Below, piece after piece: positions 33,810 to 41,754 of a stretch of DNA of 64,000 nt (position 1 is its first letter; each line of letters starts with the position of its first letter). Made by a program: the position numbers and the translations under genes. The stretch is from assembly GCF_003259335.1 (NCBI RefSeq), contig NZ_QLLL01000007.1, forward strand, positions 1-64,000, in the 5' to 3' direction. Source of the DNA: Chitinophaga skermanii (lineage in GTDB: Bacteria > Bacteroidota > Bacteroidia > Chitinophagales > Chitinophagaceae). The notes below the pieces were generated by a model. That model had not been told where the DNA came from, made no database searches, and saw only the letters and a program-made list of their open reading frames with translations.

Positions 33810-35093
33810 ATGTTAAATAGAAGCCAAGCGCCTGCTTTTAAAGACGCGGTAGATTTCGATCTAAAACTCAAACCTTACGAAACATATACGCTTGATAATG
33901 GCATTCCCGTTTACGTGATGCCTTCAAACGAACAAGAAACGTTGCAGTTAGAACTCGTTTTTCCTTCAGGAACATGGTTCGAATCGCAATCCCAAGAAGC
34001 TTTCGCTACAAATTTCCTCATGAAGAACGGCAGTAGCACTCATTCTGCTCTCGAAATCAACGAAAGCATCGAATATTACGGCGCATATATCAACCGTAGC
34101 GTTCACCACGAATGGGGCAGCTATGTAATGCACTCACTTAGCAAACACATCGAATCTTTGATGCCTGTTTTGCAAGAAGTAGTACTAGATCCTGCATTCT
34201 CGGAAGAGGAGTTGCTTACCTTTAAACAAATTTTTAAGCAAAAGCTTACAGTAAGTTTGCAGAAATGCGACTTTGTAGCAAACCGCTATATCGATCAATA
34301 CTTGTTTGGTAGCTTCCACCCTTATGGCCGTGTTAGCAGCATGGAGGCGTATGACGCTTTGCAAAGCGAAACTTTACGAGCCTTCTATAAAAAGCATTAC
34401 ACGTATAACAACTGTAAAATCTTTGTAGCAGGACATTTACCGGCAAACTTCCAACAGTTACTCAACCATTATTTCGGTACTACGAAGTGGAATGGCGAAT
34501 CAACAATTCAACGTCTCGATTTACCTATTCAGCCTGCTGATGAGAAAATCTATAGAATTTCGAACGACGAGAATGGTGTACAAGGTGCCATTCGCATTGC
34601 CCGTCCTATGCCGAACCGCTACCATCCCGACTTCATGAAACTTCGTTTTATGAATACCATCTTCGGTGGTTACTTCGGTTCAAGGTTAATGAGTAATATT
34701 CGCGAAGAAAAAGGGTACACATACGGCATTCATTCGCAACTTTATAATTTCCGACAAGTAGGCGCGTTAAACATCACAACAGAAGCAGGGCGCGACGTAT
34801 GCGAAGCCACCATTACAGAAGTGTATAACGAAATGGCGCGCATGCAAAACGAGTTAGTCGACGAGGAAGAATTAAGCTTAGTACGTAACTACATGTTAGG
34901 CTTAACCTTGGGTGATCTCGATGGTGCCTTCCAAGTTATTCAACGTTGGAAAAGCTTGATTCTGAATGATCTTGATGAGAACTATTTCTATCAAAATATC
35001 GAGACCATCAAAACCATTTCCGCTAAAGATATACAACGTTTAGCACAGCAATATTTGAACAAGACTGATTTTTACGAGTTAGTAGTAGTGTAA
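33810..35093 (+). CDS. M16 family peptidase, non-catalytic partner
   Basis: 427 residues. The fold is M16 (YTLDNGIPVYVMPSNEQ, NGSSTHSALEINESIEYYGAYI), but the HxxEH zinc motif is absent: the region reads FATNFLMKNGSS. The C-terminal half keeps the R/Y pair of the active-site closure (NIREEKGYTYGIHSQ). This is the pattern of mitochondrial-processing-type alpha subunits and of bacterial M16 pairs in which one chain supplies zinc and the other the R/Y pair. Spacing of 33 bp supports one transcript with the catalytic gene. Confidence 0.9.
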   Translation: MLNRSQAPAFKDAVDFDLKLKPYETYTLDNGIPVYVMPSNEQETLQLELVFPSGTWFESQSQEAFATNFLMKNGSSTHSALEINESIEYYGAYINRSVHHEWGSYVMHSLSKHIESLMPVLQEVVLDPAFSEEELLTFKQIFKQKLTVSLQKCDFVANRYIDQYLFGSFHPYGRVSSMEAYDALQSETLRAFYKKHYTYNNCKIFVAGHLPANFQQLLNHYFGTTKWNGESTIQRLDLPIQPADEKIYRISNDENGVQGAIRIARPMPNRYHPDFMKLRFMNTIFGGYFGSRLMSNIREEKGYTYGIHSQLYNFRQVGALNITTEAGRDVCEATITEVYNEMARMQNELVDEEELSLVRNYMLGLTLGDLDGAFQVIQRWKSLILNDLDENYFYQNIETIKTISAKDIQRLAQQYLNKTDFYELVVV

Positions 35094-35139
35094 TTGGTTC
35101 GGTAAGGTTTTTGATTTAGTATAGAGAAATACGCATCTT

Positions 35140-35493
35140 ATGAATATACTCATACGCTTACTTATTAACGCCTTGGCGGCATTCGTTACGGCAAGTTTGT
35201 TACCTGGGGTACACATTAAAGACTTCATGGCAGCTATTATTCTGGCAGTTGTGTTAGGGGTATTAAACCTACTGGTTCGCCCGGTTTTATTGTTGCTTAC
35301 CTTGCCGGTAACGGTATTTACCTTAGGCTTGTTCATTTTTGTGATCAACGCCTGCATTATCTTGCTGGCCGGCGAATTAGTGTCGGGCTTTACAGTAGAT
35401 GGCTTCTGGTGGGCTTTGCTGTTTAGTTTGGTTATGTCGTTAATAAGTGGTTTCATGTATTCATTAGGACCCGGCGCACGCCGTGAAGACTAA
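35140..35493 (+). CDS. Phage holin family 4-like (Phage_holin_4_2) membrane protein
   Basis: 117 residues with four hydrophobic segments (about 3-22, 28-48, 55-80 and 90-112). The signature GVLNLLVRPVLLLLTLPVTVFTLGLF and the GFTVDGFWWALLFSLVMSLI end are characteristic of the mycobacterial four-helix holin-like family found widely in bacteria and not tied to phage. Located 46 bp after the M16 pair and possibly in the same transcript. A bidirectional terminator follows. Confidence 0.82.
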   Translation: MNILIRLLINALAAFVTASLLPGVHIKDFMAAIILAVVLGVLNLLVRPVLLLLTLPVTVFTLGLFIFVINACIILLAGELVSGFTVDGFWWALLFSLVMSLISGFMYSLGPGARRED

Positions 35494-35523
35494 TACTTAC
35501 AAACAACAAGCATATAAAAATTC

Positions 35524-35559
35524 AAAACCTCTCAAGGCGTTTAGCTTTGAGAGGTTTTT
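35524..35559. terminator. Bidirectional terminator
   Basis: Stem AAAACCTCTCAA / TTGAGAGGTTTT plus an inner GC/GC pair around a GTTTA loop, flanked by A and T runs. Confidence 0.8.
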
Positions 35560-35576
35560 ATGTTATAATAGATGAG

Positions 35577-36023
35577 TTAGCTACTATGATCGGCCACAAT
35601 ATTCCATTTACCCTTAATTTTCTTCCATAGCAAGGTGTAATGACCTTCTAAATCGCCAATAGTCCTAGCCAAATGCCATTTTCCTACTACAAAATAAGTG
35701 TCTTTCGAAATAGGCTTGAATTGAATGAAGGTAAATGTAAGTTTGCCCATTGCGGTTTTATCTGGATAGCCCCTTTTGTAATTATCGAGGGTTGCTTGCC
35801 AGCCGTATGTTACCCCGCTTTTCCCGATAAACATTAACGAATCGGAATGCCAATAAGGCTCCATAAAGGATTCCAAGTTACCAGTATTCCAAGCCTCATT
35901 CTGAGCCTTTAAAATGTTCCGGATTTGCTGCTCGTCGTTGTTTTGCGCTTTCGCAGACGATAATCCCACGAAAACGACCATAGTCAAGAGAATAGAGAAG
36001 AAACGCATGTAAAATTTTTGCAA
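35577..36023 (-). CDS. Secreted NTF2/SnoaL-like (DUF4440) protein
   Basis: 148 residues. Signal peptide MRFFSILLTMVVFVGLSSAKAQ after an extra MQKFY. The domain has DEQQIRNILKAQNEAWNTGNLESF at the start and YTLLWKKIKGKWNIVADHSS at the end, the NTF2-like cone pattern of DUF4440. The closing His and Ser are commonly kept. No catalytic residue can be assigned, and the ligand is unknown. Located between two terminated regions, so transcribed alone. Confidence 0.82.
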   Translation of the reverse strand: MQKFYMRFFSILLTMVVFVGLSSAKAQNNDEQQIRNILKAQNEAWNTGNLESFMEPYWHSDSLMFIGKSGVTYGWQATLDNYKRGYPDKTAMGKLTFTFIQFKPISKDTYFVVGKWHLARTIGDLEGHYTLLWKKIKGKWNIVADHSS

Positions 36024-36065
36024 AAGATAAACAGTTTTTTAGAGTTATGCATAATTGGTTTATAC

Positions 36066-36073
36066 TACCTTTG
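36066..36073 (+). promoter_or_regulatory. -7 box of the kdn cluster
   Basis: TACCTTTG matches TAnnTTTG, 39 bp before the kdnA ATG. The best -33 candidate is a T run near 36035, which is farther than ideal. Confidence 0.45.
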
Positions 36074-36112
36074 CCAAACAAAAATTATCCACCTACCTAA
36101 AAAGACTAAATT

Positions 36113-37303
36113 ATGCCCGGGTACGAACTTTTTGGTGAAGAAGAAAAAAAAGAAGTGAATGATGTCTTGGAAACAGGCATCTACATGCGTTATGGATTCG
36201 ATGGTCCACGTAAAGGAATTTGGAAAGCAAAAGAATTAGAACAAGAGATTTGCGACCGGTTGGATGTAAAGTACGCGCAACTTACCAGTAGCGGTACGGC
36301 TGCATTAACCACCGCATTTGCTGCCTTAGGCGTTGGTGCCGGGGATGAAGTAATTATGCCCACTTTCACGTTCGTAGCCAGCTTCGAGTCGGTTGTTTCG
36401 GTAGGTGCAACACCCGTTTTAGTGGACGTTGACGATACATTAACCCTCGATCCTAAAGCTGTTCGCGCGGCGATTACGCCAAAAACAAAAGTAGTGATGC
36501 CGGTACACATGTGTGGTTCTATGGCAGAACTCGACGAGTTGAAGGCTATTTGCGACGAACATAAATTAATCTTGTTGGAAGATGCTTGCCAAGCATTTGC
36601 TGGGCAATATAAAGGCCGTGCACTTGGAACCATTGGTGATGCGGGTACTTTCTCTTTCGATTTCGTAAAAACCATCACTTGCGCAGAAGGCGGTGCTGTT
36701 ATTACTAACAACGAAGATGTGTACTTAAAAAGCGATGCTTATTCAGATCATGGTCACGACCATCTAGGTGTTGATCGTGGTGCTGATTTGCACCCATTTA
36801 TCGGTTACAACTACCGCATTTCTGAACTCCATGCCGCAGTTGGTCTTGCACAAATTCGTAAAATCGATACGTTCTTAGCCATCCTTCGTAACAATAAGGA
36901 AGTGATGAAGAATGCATTGGCAGAAGTGCCAGGTGTAACTTTCCGTCGCATTCCTGATCCAGCTGGCGATACAGCTACACACTTGTCATTCTTCTTACCA
37001 ACAGAAGAAAAAGCACGTAACGCCAATGCTGCCATTAAAGCAGCAGGCTTGCCAAGCTTCTATTGGTACGATAACAACTGGCATTACATCCGCAACTGGG
37101 CGCATTTCAAAAACAGCCAAACGTTAACGCCGTATGCAAAAGAATTGCAAACAGCGTTGGATGTTTATACTACGAAAGAGTTCCCAGCTTCAGATGCGGT
37201 AATGAGCCGTTGTATCTCTACCCCGATCAACCTTGCATGGTCGGCTGAAGAAACCATCGAACGTGCAGCCAAGTTAGTAGCTGCTGTTCAAAGTGTGCTG
37301 TAA
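36113..37303 (+). CDS. kdnA: 8-amino-3,8-dideoxy-alpha-D-manno-octulosonate transaminase
   Basis: 396 residues. A DegT/DnrJ/EryC1 PLP aminotransferase that, as KdnA in Shewanella, adds an amino group to 8-oxo-Kdo. The opening MPGYELFGEEEKKEV and the MRYGFDGPRKGIWKAKELEQ segment follow KdnA. The PLP lysine is K186 in SFDFVKTITCAEGG, with D157 in LLEDACQAFAG as the PLP partner. The assignment rests largely on the neighbourhood: kdsB (60 bp downstream) and kdnB (a matching iron alcohol dehydrogenase) complete the pathway. A generic sugar aminotransferase role is the alternative. Confidence 0.88.
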   Translation: MPGYELFGEEEKKEVNDVLETGIYMRYGFDGPRKGIWKAKELEQEICDRLDVKYAQLTSSGTAALTTAFAALGVGAGDEVIMPTFTFVASFESVVSVGATPVLVDVDDTLTLDPKAVRAAITPKTKVVMPVHMCGSMAELDELKAICDEHKLILLEDACQAFAGQYKGRALGTIGDAGTFSFDFVKTITCAEGGAVITNNEDVYLKSDAYSDHGHDHLGVDRGADLHPFIGYNYRISELHAAVGLAQIRKIDTFLAILRNNKEVMKNALAEVPGVTFRRIPDPAGDTATHLSFFLPTEEKARNANAAIKAAGLPSFYWYDNNWHYIRNWAHFKNSQTLTPYAKELQTALDVYTTKEFPASDAVMSRCISTPINLAWSAEETIERAAKLVAAVQSVL

Positions 37304-37363
37304 TTATCAACATGTTTTAATTGACCCGTTACGGGCAGAATTGATATAACAACACAACACCGA

Positions 37364-38089
37364 ATGAAAAAAATTGCAATGATTCCGGCTCGTTATGCTG
37401 CTTCCCGCTTCCCGGGTAAGCTCATGGCCCAGCTGGGGGGAAAATCGGTTCTTATGCACTGTTACGATAGTGCTGTAGCAACCGGGGTTTTCGATGATGT
37501 AATCGTGGTGTGCGATAGCGAAATATTGTATAACGAAGTCGTATCCCATGGTGGTAAAGCCATGTTCAGTAAAAAACAACACGAAAGCGGCTCAGATCGT
37601 ATCGCGGAAGCGGTAGCGGATTTAGACGTGGATATTGTTGTGAATGTTCAAGGTGATACCCCCTTCATCACCCGCGAACCAATGGAAAAACTTTTACAAG
37701 TTTTCGAAGGCGAAGAAGGTAAAAGCGTACAGGTAGCGTCTCTTATGCAAGAATTGCATGAAGAGCAATATATTCAAGATCCAAACTATGTAAAAGTAGC
37801 GGTAGACTTGAATTTCAACTCTTTGATGTTCAGCCGTAGCCCTATTCCTTATCACCGTGATAAAACTGTAAAACCAACGTATTACGAACATATTGGTGTA
37901 TATGCATTCCGCAAAGAAGCATTACTCAAGTTCACAAGTTGGCCAATCACGCCATTGGAAGCCGCGGAAAAAGTTGAATGCCTCCGGTATTTAGAACACG
38001 GTATTCCATTGAAAATGGTGGTATCAGAATTCACAACAGTTGAAATCGACACACCAGAAGATCTTATAAAAGCAGAAAAGTACTTGTAG
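37364..38089 (+). CDS. kdsB: CMP-Kdo (or CMP-8-amino-Kdo) synthetase
   Basis: 241 residues. The nucleotidyltransferase core begins MIPARYAASRFPGKLMAQLGGKSV, with VVNVQGDTPFI (Asp for metal binding) and RSPIPYHRD. KdsB activates Kdo to CMP-Kdo for lipid A assembly; enzymes encoded next to kdnAB in Shewanella favour 8-amino-Kdo. Whether this is the only kdsB of the organism cannot be seen. The stop codon lies inside a perfect hairpin. It is the middle gene of kdnA-kdsB-kdnB. Confidence 0.92.
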   Translation: MKKIAMIPARYAASRFPGKLMAQLGGKSVLMHCYDSAVATGVFDDVIVVCDSEILYNEVVSHGGKAMFSKKQHESGSDRIAEAVADLDVDIVVNVQGDTPFITREPMEKLLQVFEGEEGKSVQVASLMQELHEEQYIQDPNYVKVAVDLNFNSLMFSRSPIPYHRDKTVKPTYYEHIGVYAFRKEALLKFTSWPITPLEAAEKVECLRYLEHGIPLKMVVSEFTTVEIDTPEDLIKAEKYL

Positions 38090-38108
38090 GAAACTACAAG
38101 TACTTTTC
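38075..38108 (+). terminator. Perfect hairpin spanning the kdsB stop codon (possible attenuator)
   Basis: GAAAAGTACTTGTAG pairs perfectly with CTACAAGTACTTTTC around a GAAA tetraloop. The TAG stop is the last triplet of the left arm. The following bases are C-rich (CCCCC), so the U-tract is weak. It could attenuate transcription into kdnB or protect the mRNA end. Confidence 0.65.
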
Positions 38109-38209
38109 CCCCCTATCATTGCATTGTAACATAAAAACAGTAGGCCAACAGCATGGGCCTGCTAAACGACAGATTGTAACAAATATTCCTACAACACTTA
38201 TTAATCAAC

Positions 38210-39286
38210 ATGAAATTTAGAAATTTCAAGCTGGTAGGTCATGTAATATTTGGCCGCGGCGCATTCGCTCAAATCGACGAAATCATCGCTCCTCACCGTA
38301 AAGGCGATGCTCCGATGATCTTCTTTGTTGATCATTTTTTTGAAGGAAACCAGCCTTGGTTAGCGAAAATTCCGTTACAAGGCAAAGACAAAATTGTATT
38401 CATTGATGTAACACACGAACCTAAAACCACGGTTGTTGATGCATTACGCGATCAACTTAAGGCCGAATTCGGCGAAGTATCCGGTATTATCGGTGTAGGA
38501 GGAGGTTCTACAATGGACATGGCGAAAGCTGTGGCTTTAATGATGACGAACCCCGGATCTTCAGCCGATTATCAAGGTTGGGACTTGGTACAACAACGCG
38601 GTGTTTACAAAGTAGGTGTTCCTACTTTATCGGGCACAGGGGCCGAAGTAAGCCGTACTTGTGTATTGACTGGGCCAACCCGCAAATTGGGTATGAATTC
38701 CGACTTTACCACTTTTGATCAAATTGTTCTAGACCCAGAAATGATCAAAAATGCACCGGTGAACCAACGTTTCTACACGGCAATGGACTGCTATATTCAC
38801 TGTATCGAATCATTAGAAGGTACATTCCTCAACGCTTTCAGTCGCTCTTATGGTGAAAAAGCTTTGCAATTGTGCCAAGAAATTTTCTTGGAAAAAGACA
38901 ATTGGGATGATGATGCAGATGAAAAATTAATGATGGCTTCTTACGCCGGTGGTATGAGCATTGCTTATTCACAAGTAGGTGTAGCACACGCTGTGAGCTA
39001 TGGTTTATCCTACTTGTTAGGCACTAAACACGGTGTAGGCAACTGTATCGTATTCGACAAACTAGAAGAATACTACCCAGCCGGTGTGAAAGAGTTTAAA
39101 GAGATGGTGAAAAAGCATAACATCGATATTCCACAAGGAATTTGTAAAGACTTAACCGATGAGCAATTCAACAAAATGATCGACGTATCTTTGGGTATGG
39201 CGCCACTTTGGGAAAATGCCTTGGGTAAAGATTGGCAATCAATCATGACTCGCGAGAAGTTACGCGCATTATACGAGCAACTATAA
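38210..39286 (+). CDS. kdnB: 3-deoxy-alpha-D-manno-octulosonate 8-oxidase
   Basis: 358 residues. An iron-containing group III alcohol dehydrogenase that in Shewanella oxidises the C8 hydroxyl of Kdo. Family features: FKLVGHVIFGRGAF at the start, the nucleotide loop GVGGGSTMDMAKA (about 100-112), GVPTLSGTGAEVSRT and a metal-binding region through DCYIHCIESLEGTFLNAFS and GVAHAVSYGLSYLLGTKHG. The sequence pattern follows KdnB closely and not butanol dehydrogenases. It completes the Kdo8N set with the upstream kdnA and kdsB. The 120-bp gap upstream contains a second small hairpin (AGTAGGCC / GGGCCTGCT). Confidence 0.92.
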   Translation: MKFRNFKLVGHVIFGRGAFAQIDEIIAPHRKGDAPMIFFVDHFFEGNQPWLAKIPLQGKDKIVFIDVTHEPKTTVVDALRDQLKAEFGEVSGIIGVGGGSTMDMAKAVALMMTNPGSSADYQGWDLVQQRGVYKVGVPTLSGTGAEVSRTCVLTGPTRKLGMNSDFTTFDQIVLDPEMIKNAPVNQRFYTAMDCYIHCIESLEGTFLNAFSRSYGEKALQLCQEIFLEKDNWDDDADEKLMMASYAGGMSIAYSQVGVAHAVSYGLSYLLGTKHGVGNCIVFDKLEEYYPAGVKEFKEMVKKHNIDIPQGICKDLTDEQFNKMIDVSLGMAPLWENALGKDWQSIMTREKLRALYEQL

Positions 39287-39307
39287 GACTAACGTTAGTA
39301 TAAAAGA

Positions 39308-39340
39308 AAAAGGGCAATTGAATTCAATTGCCCTTTTTTT
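39308..39340 (+). terminator. Terminator after kdnB
   Basis: AAAAGGGCAATTG pairs with CAATTGCCCTTTT around AATT, followed by further T residues. It closes the kdn cluster. Confidence 0.9.
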
Positions 39341-39370
39341 ACGCCTATTGAGAATGTTTAATTAAATTGG

Positions 39371-39907
39371 ATGTACTTAACAAAAAACAAGCCTCCCATG
39401 GAATCGACGAGCGCGATAGAAAAATTGGCCAACGACCTTATTACATCGTTGCAGCGTGTAGAACAGCGCAGGCAGCAATGGCAGACAGTTACCAAACCAC
39501 TGGTGCTGGCTACTTTGAACGAAATAGCAGAGAAAATTAAACTGAATTGGAGTGTAAATGTGAATGATATGCTGATCAATTTAGAATCAGTATTCATCGC
39601 CTTCAACCCTATGCCAACGGGTATCGTAGAAAAATCGGAGATCAACTTAGTGAATAAAATGCGCGTAGGTGGATTTTTGTCGTTTTCTCAAACACGTACC
39701 GGGCAAGTGGTTGTATGGGTATCAATGCCTTTGTTGGAAGGTTTGGAAGAAGGTCCAGCACGTAATTTTACCCTGGAAACCCTCGATCCCGAACATGTAG
39801 ATGCTACCATCGTTCATCAGTATATGGAGAAATTCTTAGAAGAAATCATCGAATGGGAAAACGAATCCCGTGATGAAATAGGCTTCGCTCGTCATATTGG
39901 CGCATAA
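39371..39907 (+). CDS. Hypothetical protein
   Basis: 178 residues from the first ATG, or 169 from a second at 39398 (MESTSAIEKLAND). It is predicted to be soluble and cytoplasmic, with an amphipathic helical N-terminal third (LANDLITSLQRVEQRRQQWQTV) and an alpha/beta remainder (GFLSFSQTRTGQVVVWVSMPLLEG) ending in an acidic helix. I do not recognise a family. It stands between the kdn cluster and the truncated haemoglobin gene and may share a transcript with the latter. Confidence 0.7.
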   Translation: MYLTKNKPPMESTSAIEKLANDLITSLQRVEQRRQQWQTVTKPLVLATLNEIAEKIKLNWSVNVNDMLINLESVFIAFNPMPTGIVEKSEINLVNKMRVGGFLSFSQTRTGQVVVWVSMPLLEGLEEGPARNFTLETLDPEHVDATIVHQYMEKFLEEIIEWENESRDEIGFARHIGA

Positions 39908-40025
39908 GCTCTCTTCTTTTCCTTCGAAACGCGCACCCAAAGCTGCCTACACGCTATGGATGCGCGTTTCTGTTAAAGTGACAGAAATCATGGTTTACAT
40001 CACCCCCATTGCGGAACTTTGTACA

Positions 40026-40403
40026 ATGAAAGATATAGCCACCAAAGAAGATGTTGTGCTTTTTGTGAATGCCTTTTACGATAAAGTAAGGCAAGACGAT
40101 TTATTGGCGCCCATCTTCGATAGTAAAATCCCGGCCGAAAGATGGCCCGCTCACTTAGAAAGGATGTACCTATTCTGGGGCGGTATTTTATTTGGGAATA
40201 GTGAATATGTTGGTAATCCATTTGCCCATCACCGTCCTTTACCGGTTGGCGAAGCTCACTTTGAGCGTTGGGTGATATTATTTAGAGGTACAATTGACGA
40301 GCTTTTCCGTGGTGAAAAAGCTGAATTAGCAAAACACCGAGCCGCTAGCATCGCAGCCATTTTCTTGAATAAAATTATGTTCGAACGAGGGCTAAGGCAA
40401 TAA
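40026..40403 (+). CDS. Group III truncated haemoglobin
   Basis: 125 residues from the ATG of MKDIATKEDVVLFVNAFYDKV. A longer frame of 168 residues overlaps the previous gene and has no globin character at its start. The chain contains FDSKIPAERWPAHLERMYLFWGGILFG and PFAHHRPLPVGEAHFERWVILF, the group III pattern with a proximal His in the second segment (AHFERW) and a Trp-rich heme pocket. Group III globins bind O2 or NO; the physiological role is uncertain. A weak -7-like GAACTTTG lies just before the ATG. Confidence 0.9.
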   Translation: MKDIATKEDVVLFVNAFYDKVRQDDLLAPIFDSKIPAERWPAHLERMYLFWGGILFGNSEYVGNPFAHHRPLPVGEAHFERWVILFRGTIDELFRGEKAELAKHRAASIAAIFLNKIMFERGLRQ

Positions 40404-41591
40404 TTAATGGGTATTACGTAATCGCTGCTTGCCAGGGTAAATAAACATTAGGTATACTGTTGCAAACACAGTAATAGCAGCGTTCAAATAGAATGTAATT
40501 GCAAAGTATTTCGGATCATTGTGGAAAATAAAAGCACTCAAATAAGCACCAATTCCAATACCTGCCTCCAATGCAATATACATCGAGGCCAATGCCCTAC
40601 CCTTGTGCATAGGATCGCCCAAGTCAATCGTCCATGCAGAAATAGCAGGTGAATTCAACCCCAATGCTGCTCCATACACAAGCGCACCGGCCAACATCAT
40701 ATTAGGAGAACCCGACATGGCTAGCATTACCATCGAAACGGCTAGCATGGCGGAAGATATCTTCAAAATCGGAACCCTCCCCCATTTATCTGAAGATTTA
40801 CCCGCCAATAAACGTATACCAATGGAACTCGCCGTGAAGAAGGTGAAAAATAAACCCTTGTTCTGTACACCCAAGTGCGCAGAAAAATCAGGAATAATAG
40901 TCAGCAAGGTCCCATAACTAACATAAGTAAGAAAGGTAACCACCATCGGCCCTATCACCAATGGCTCAAAGATTTCATTGCGCTGGATTTTTAACAATTT
41001 GAATGAAAAACGTTGCCTGTTTTGCAAAGTTTCCTTCATACTTCCCACCAAAATAACCACCGATAAAAGCGCAAACATTGCCGATGCTTGGAACATGGTG
41101 TGAATTCCCCACATGTTCGACATCCAACCACCGATCGAAGGACCTAACGACAGCCCTATTGTACTCGCCAACCCAACCATGCCCATGGCCTCGGCACGAC
41201 GGTTAAACGGTACAATGTCGGCTACATAGGCAGATGTGCCCGTTGGCTTAAATCCCGTGGAAAAACCGTGAAAGAAGCGGAGCAGTAAAAATGCGAACAC
41301 AGAGCTCACAAGTGGATACAACAGGCTACAAACAACACAAACAAGCGAGCCGAAGATCATCACAGGTACACGGCCAATGGTATCGGAAAGCTTTCCGCTA
41401 AACGGGCGAGAAAGGCCTGCCATTAAAGTAAACAACCCAATAATATAACCCTTGTAATCGGCCCCACCCAGTTGAGTAAGGTATGCCGGCAACTCGGGGA
41501 TCATCATGTTGAAACTGGCCGAAAAAAGTACATTACTAATACATAATAAAATAAACTGAAGGGTGTAAATTCTGCCCTGCGATGCTTCCAT
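40404..41591 (-). CDS. MFS transporter
   Basis: 395 residues with twelve predicted helices. The first transmembrane pair is followed by the conserved loop GLSRPFSGKLSDTIGRVPVM (motif A, GxLaDrxGrkp pattern), and the second half repeats it as GIRLLAGKSSDKWGRVPIL. It also has GFSTGFKPTGTSAYVADIVP. The relation is to drug or small-molecule efflux MFS proteins; the substrate is not deducible. It converges on the haemoglobin gene with no gap. Confidence 0.9.
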   Translation of the reverse strand: MEASQGRIYTLQFILLCISNVLFSASFNMMIPELPAYLTQLGGADYKGYIIGLFTLMAGLSRPFSGKLSDTIGRVPVMIFGSLVCVVCSLLYPLVSSVFAFLLLRFFHGFSTGFKPTGTSAYVADIVPFNRRAEAMGMVGLASTIGLSLGPSIGGWMSNMWGIHTMFQASAMFALLSVVILVGSMKETLQNRQRFSFKLLKIQRNEIFEPLVIGPMVVTFLTYVSYGTLLTIIPDFSAHLGVQNKGLFFTFFTASSIGIRLLAGKSSDKWGRVPILKISSAMLAVSMVMLAMSGSPNMMLAGALVYGAALGLNSPAISAWTIDLGDPMHKGRALASMYIALEAGIGIGAYLSAFIFHNDPKYFAITFYLNAAITVFATVYLMFIYPGKQRLRNTH

Positions 41592-41754
41592 GGCTGCAAA
41601 GTTATAAAGATGCCAGGACCTTACCGAATAGTGCTAGCAGGTGATTGCCATTTTTATATCATTTTAAACCGCTAGACATTTTTAGCCACATATGTTCTAG
41701 GCTTTCTGTAATTTGGCCATGTTTTATTTTAATTACCACCATTAAAAAAAGAAA

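Noticed and set aside
39897..40025. N-terminal extension of the truncated haemoglobin
   Set aside because: It overlaps the preceding gene and is not globin-like; the globin fold starts at the ATG at 40026.
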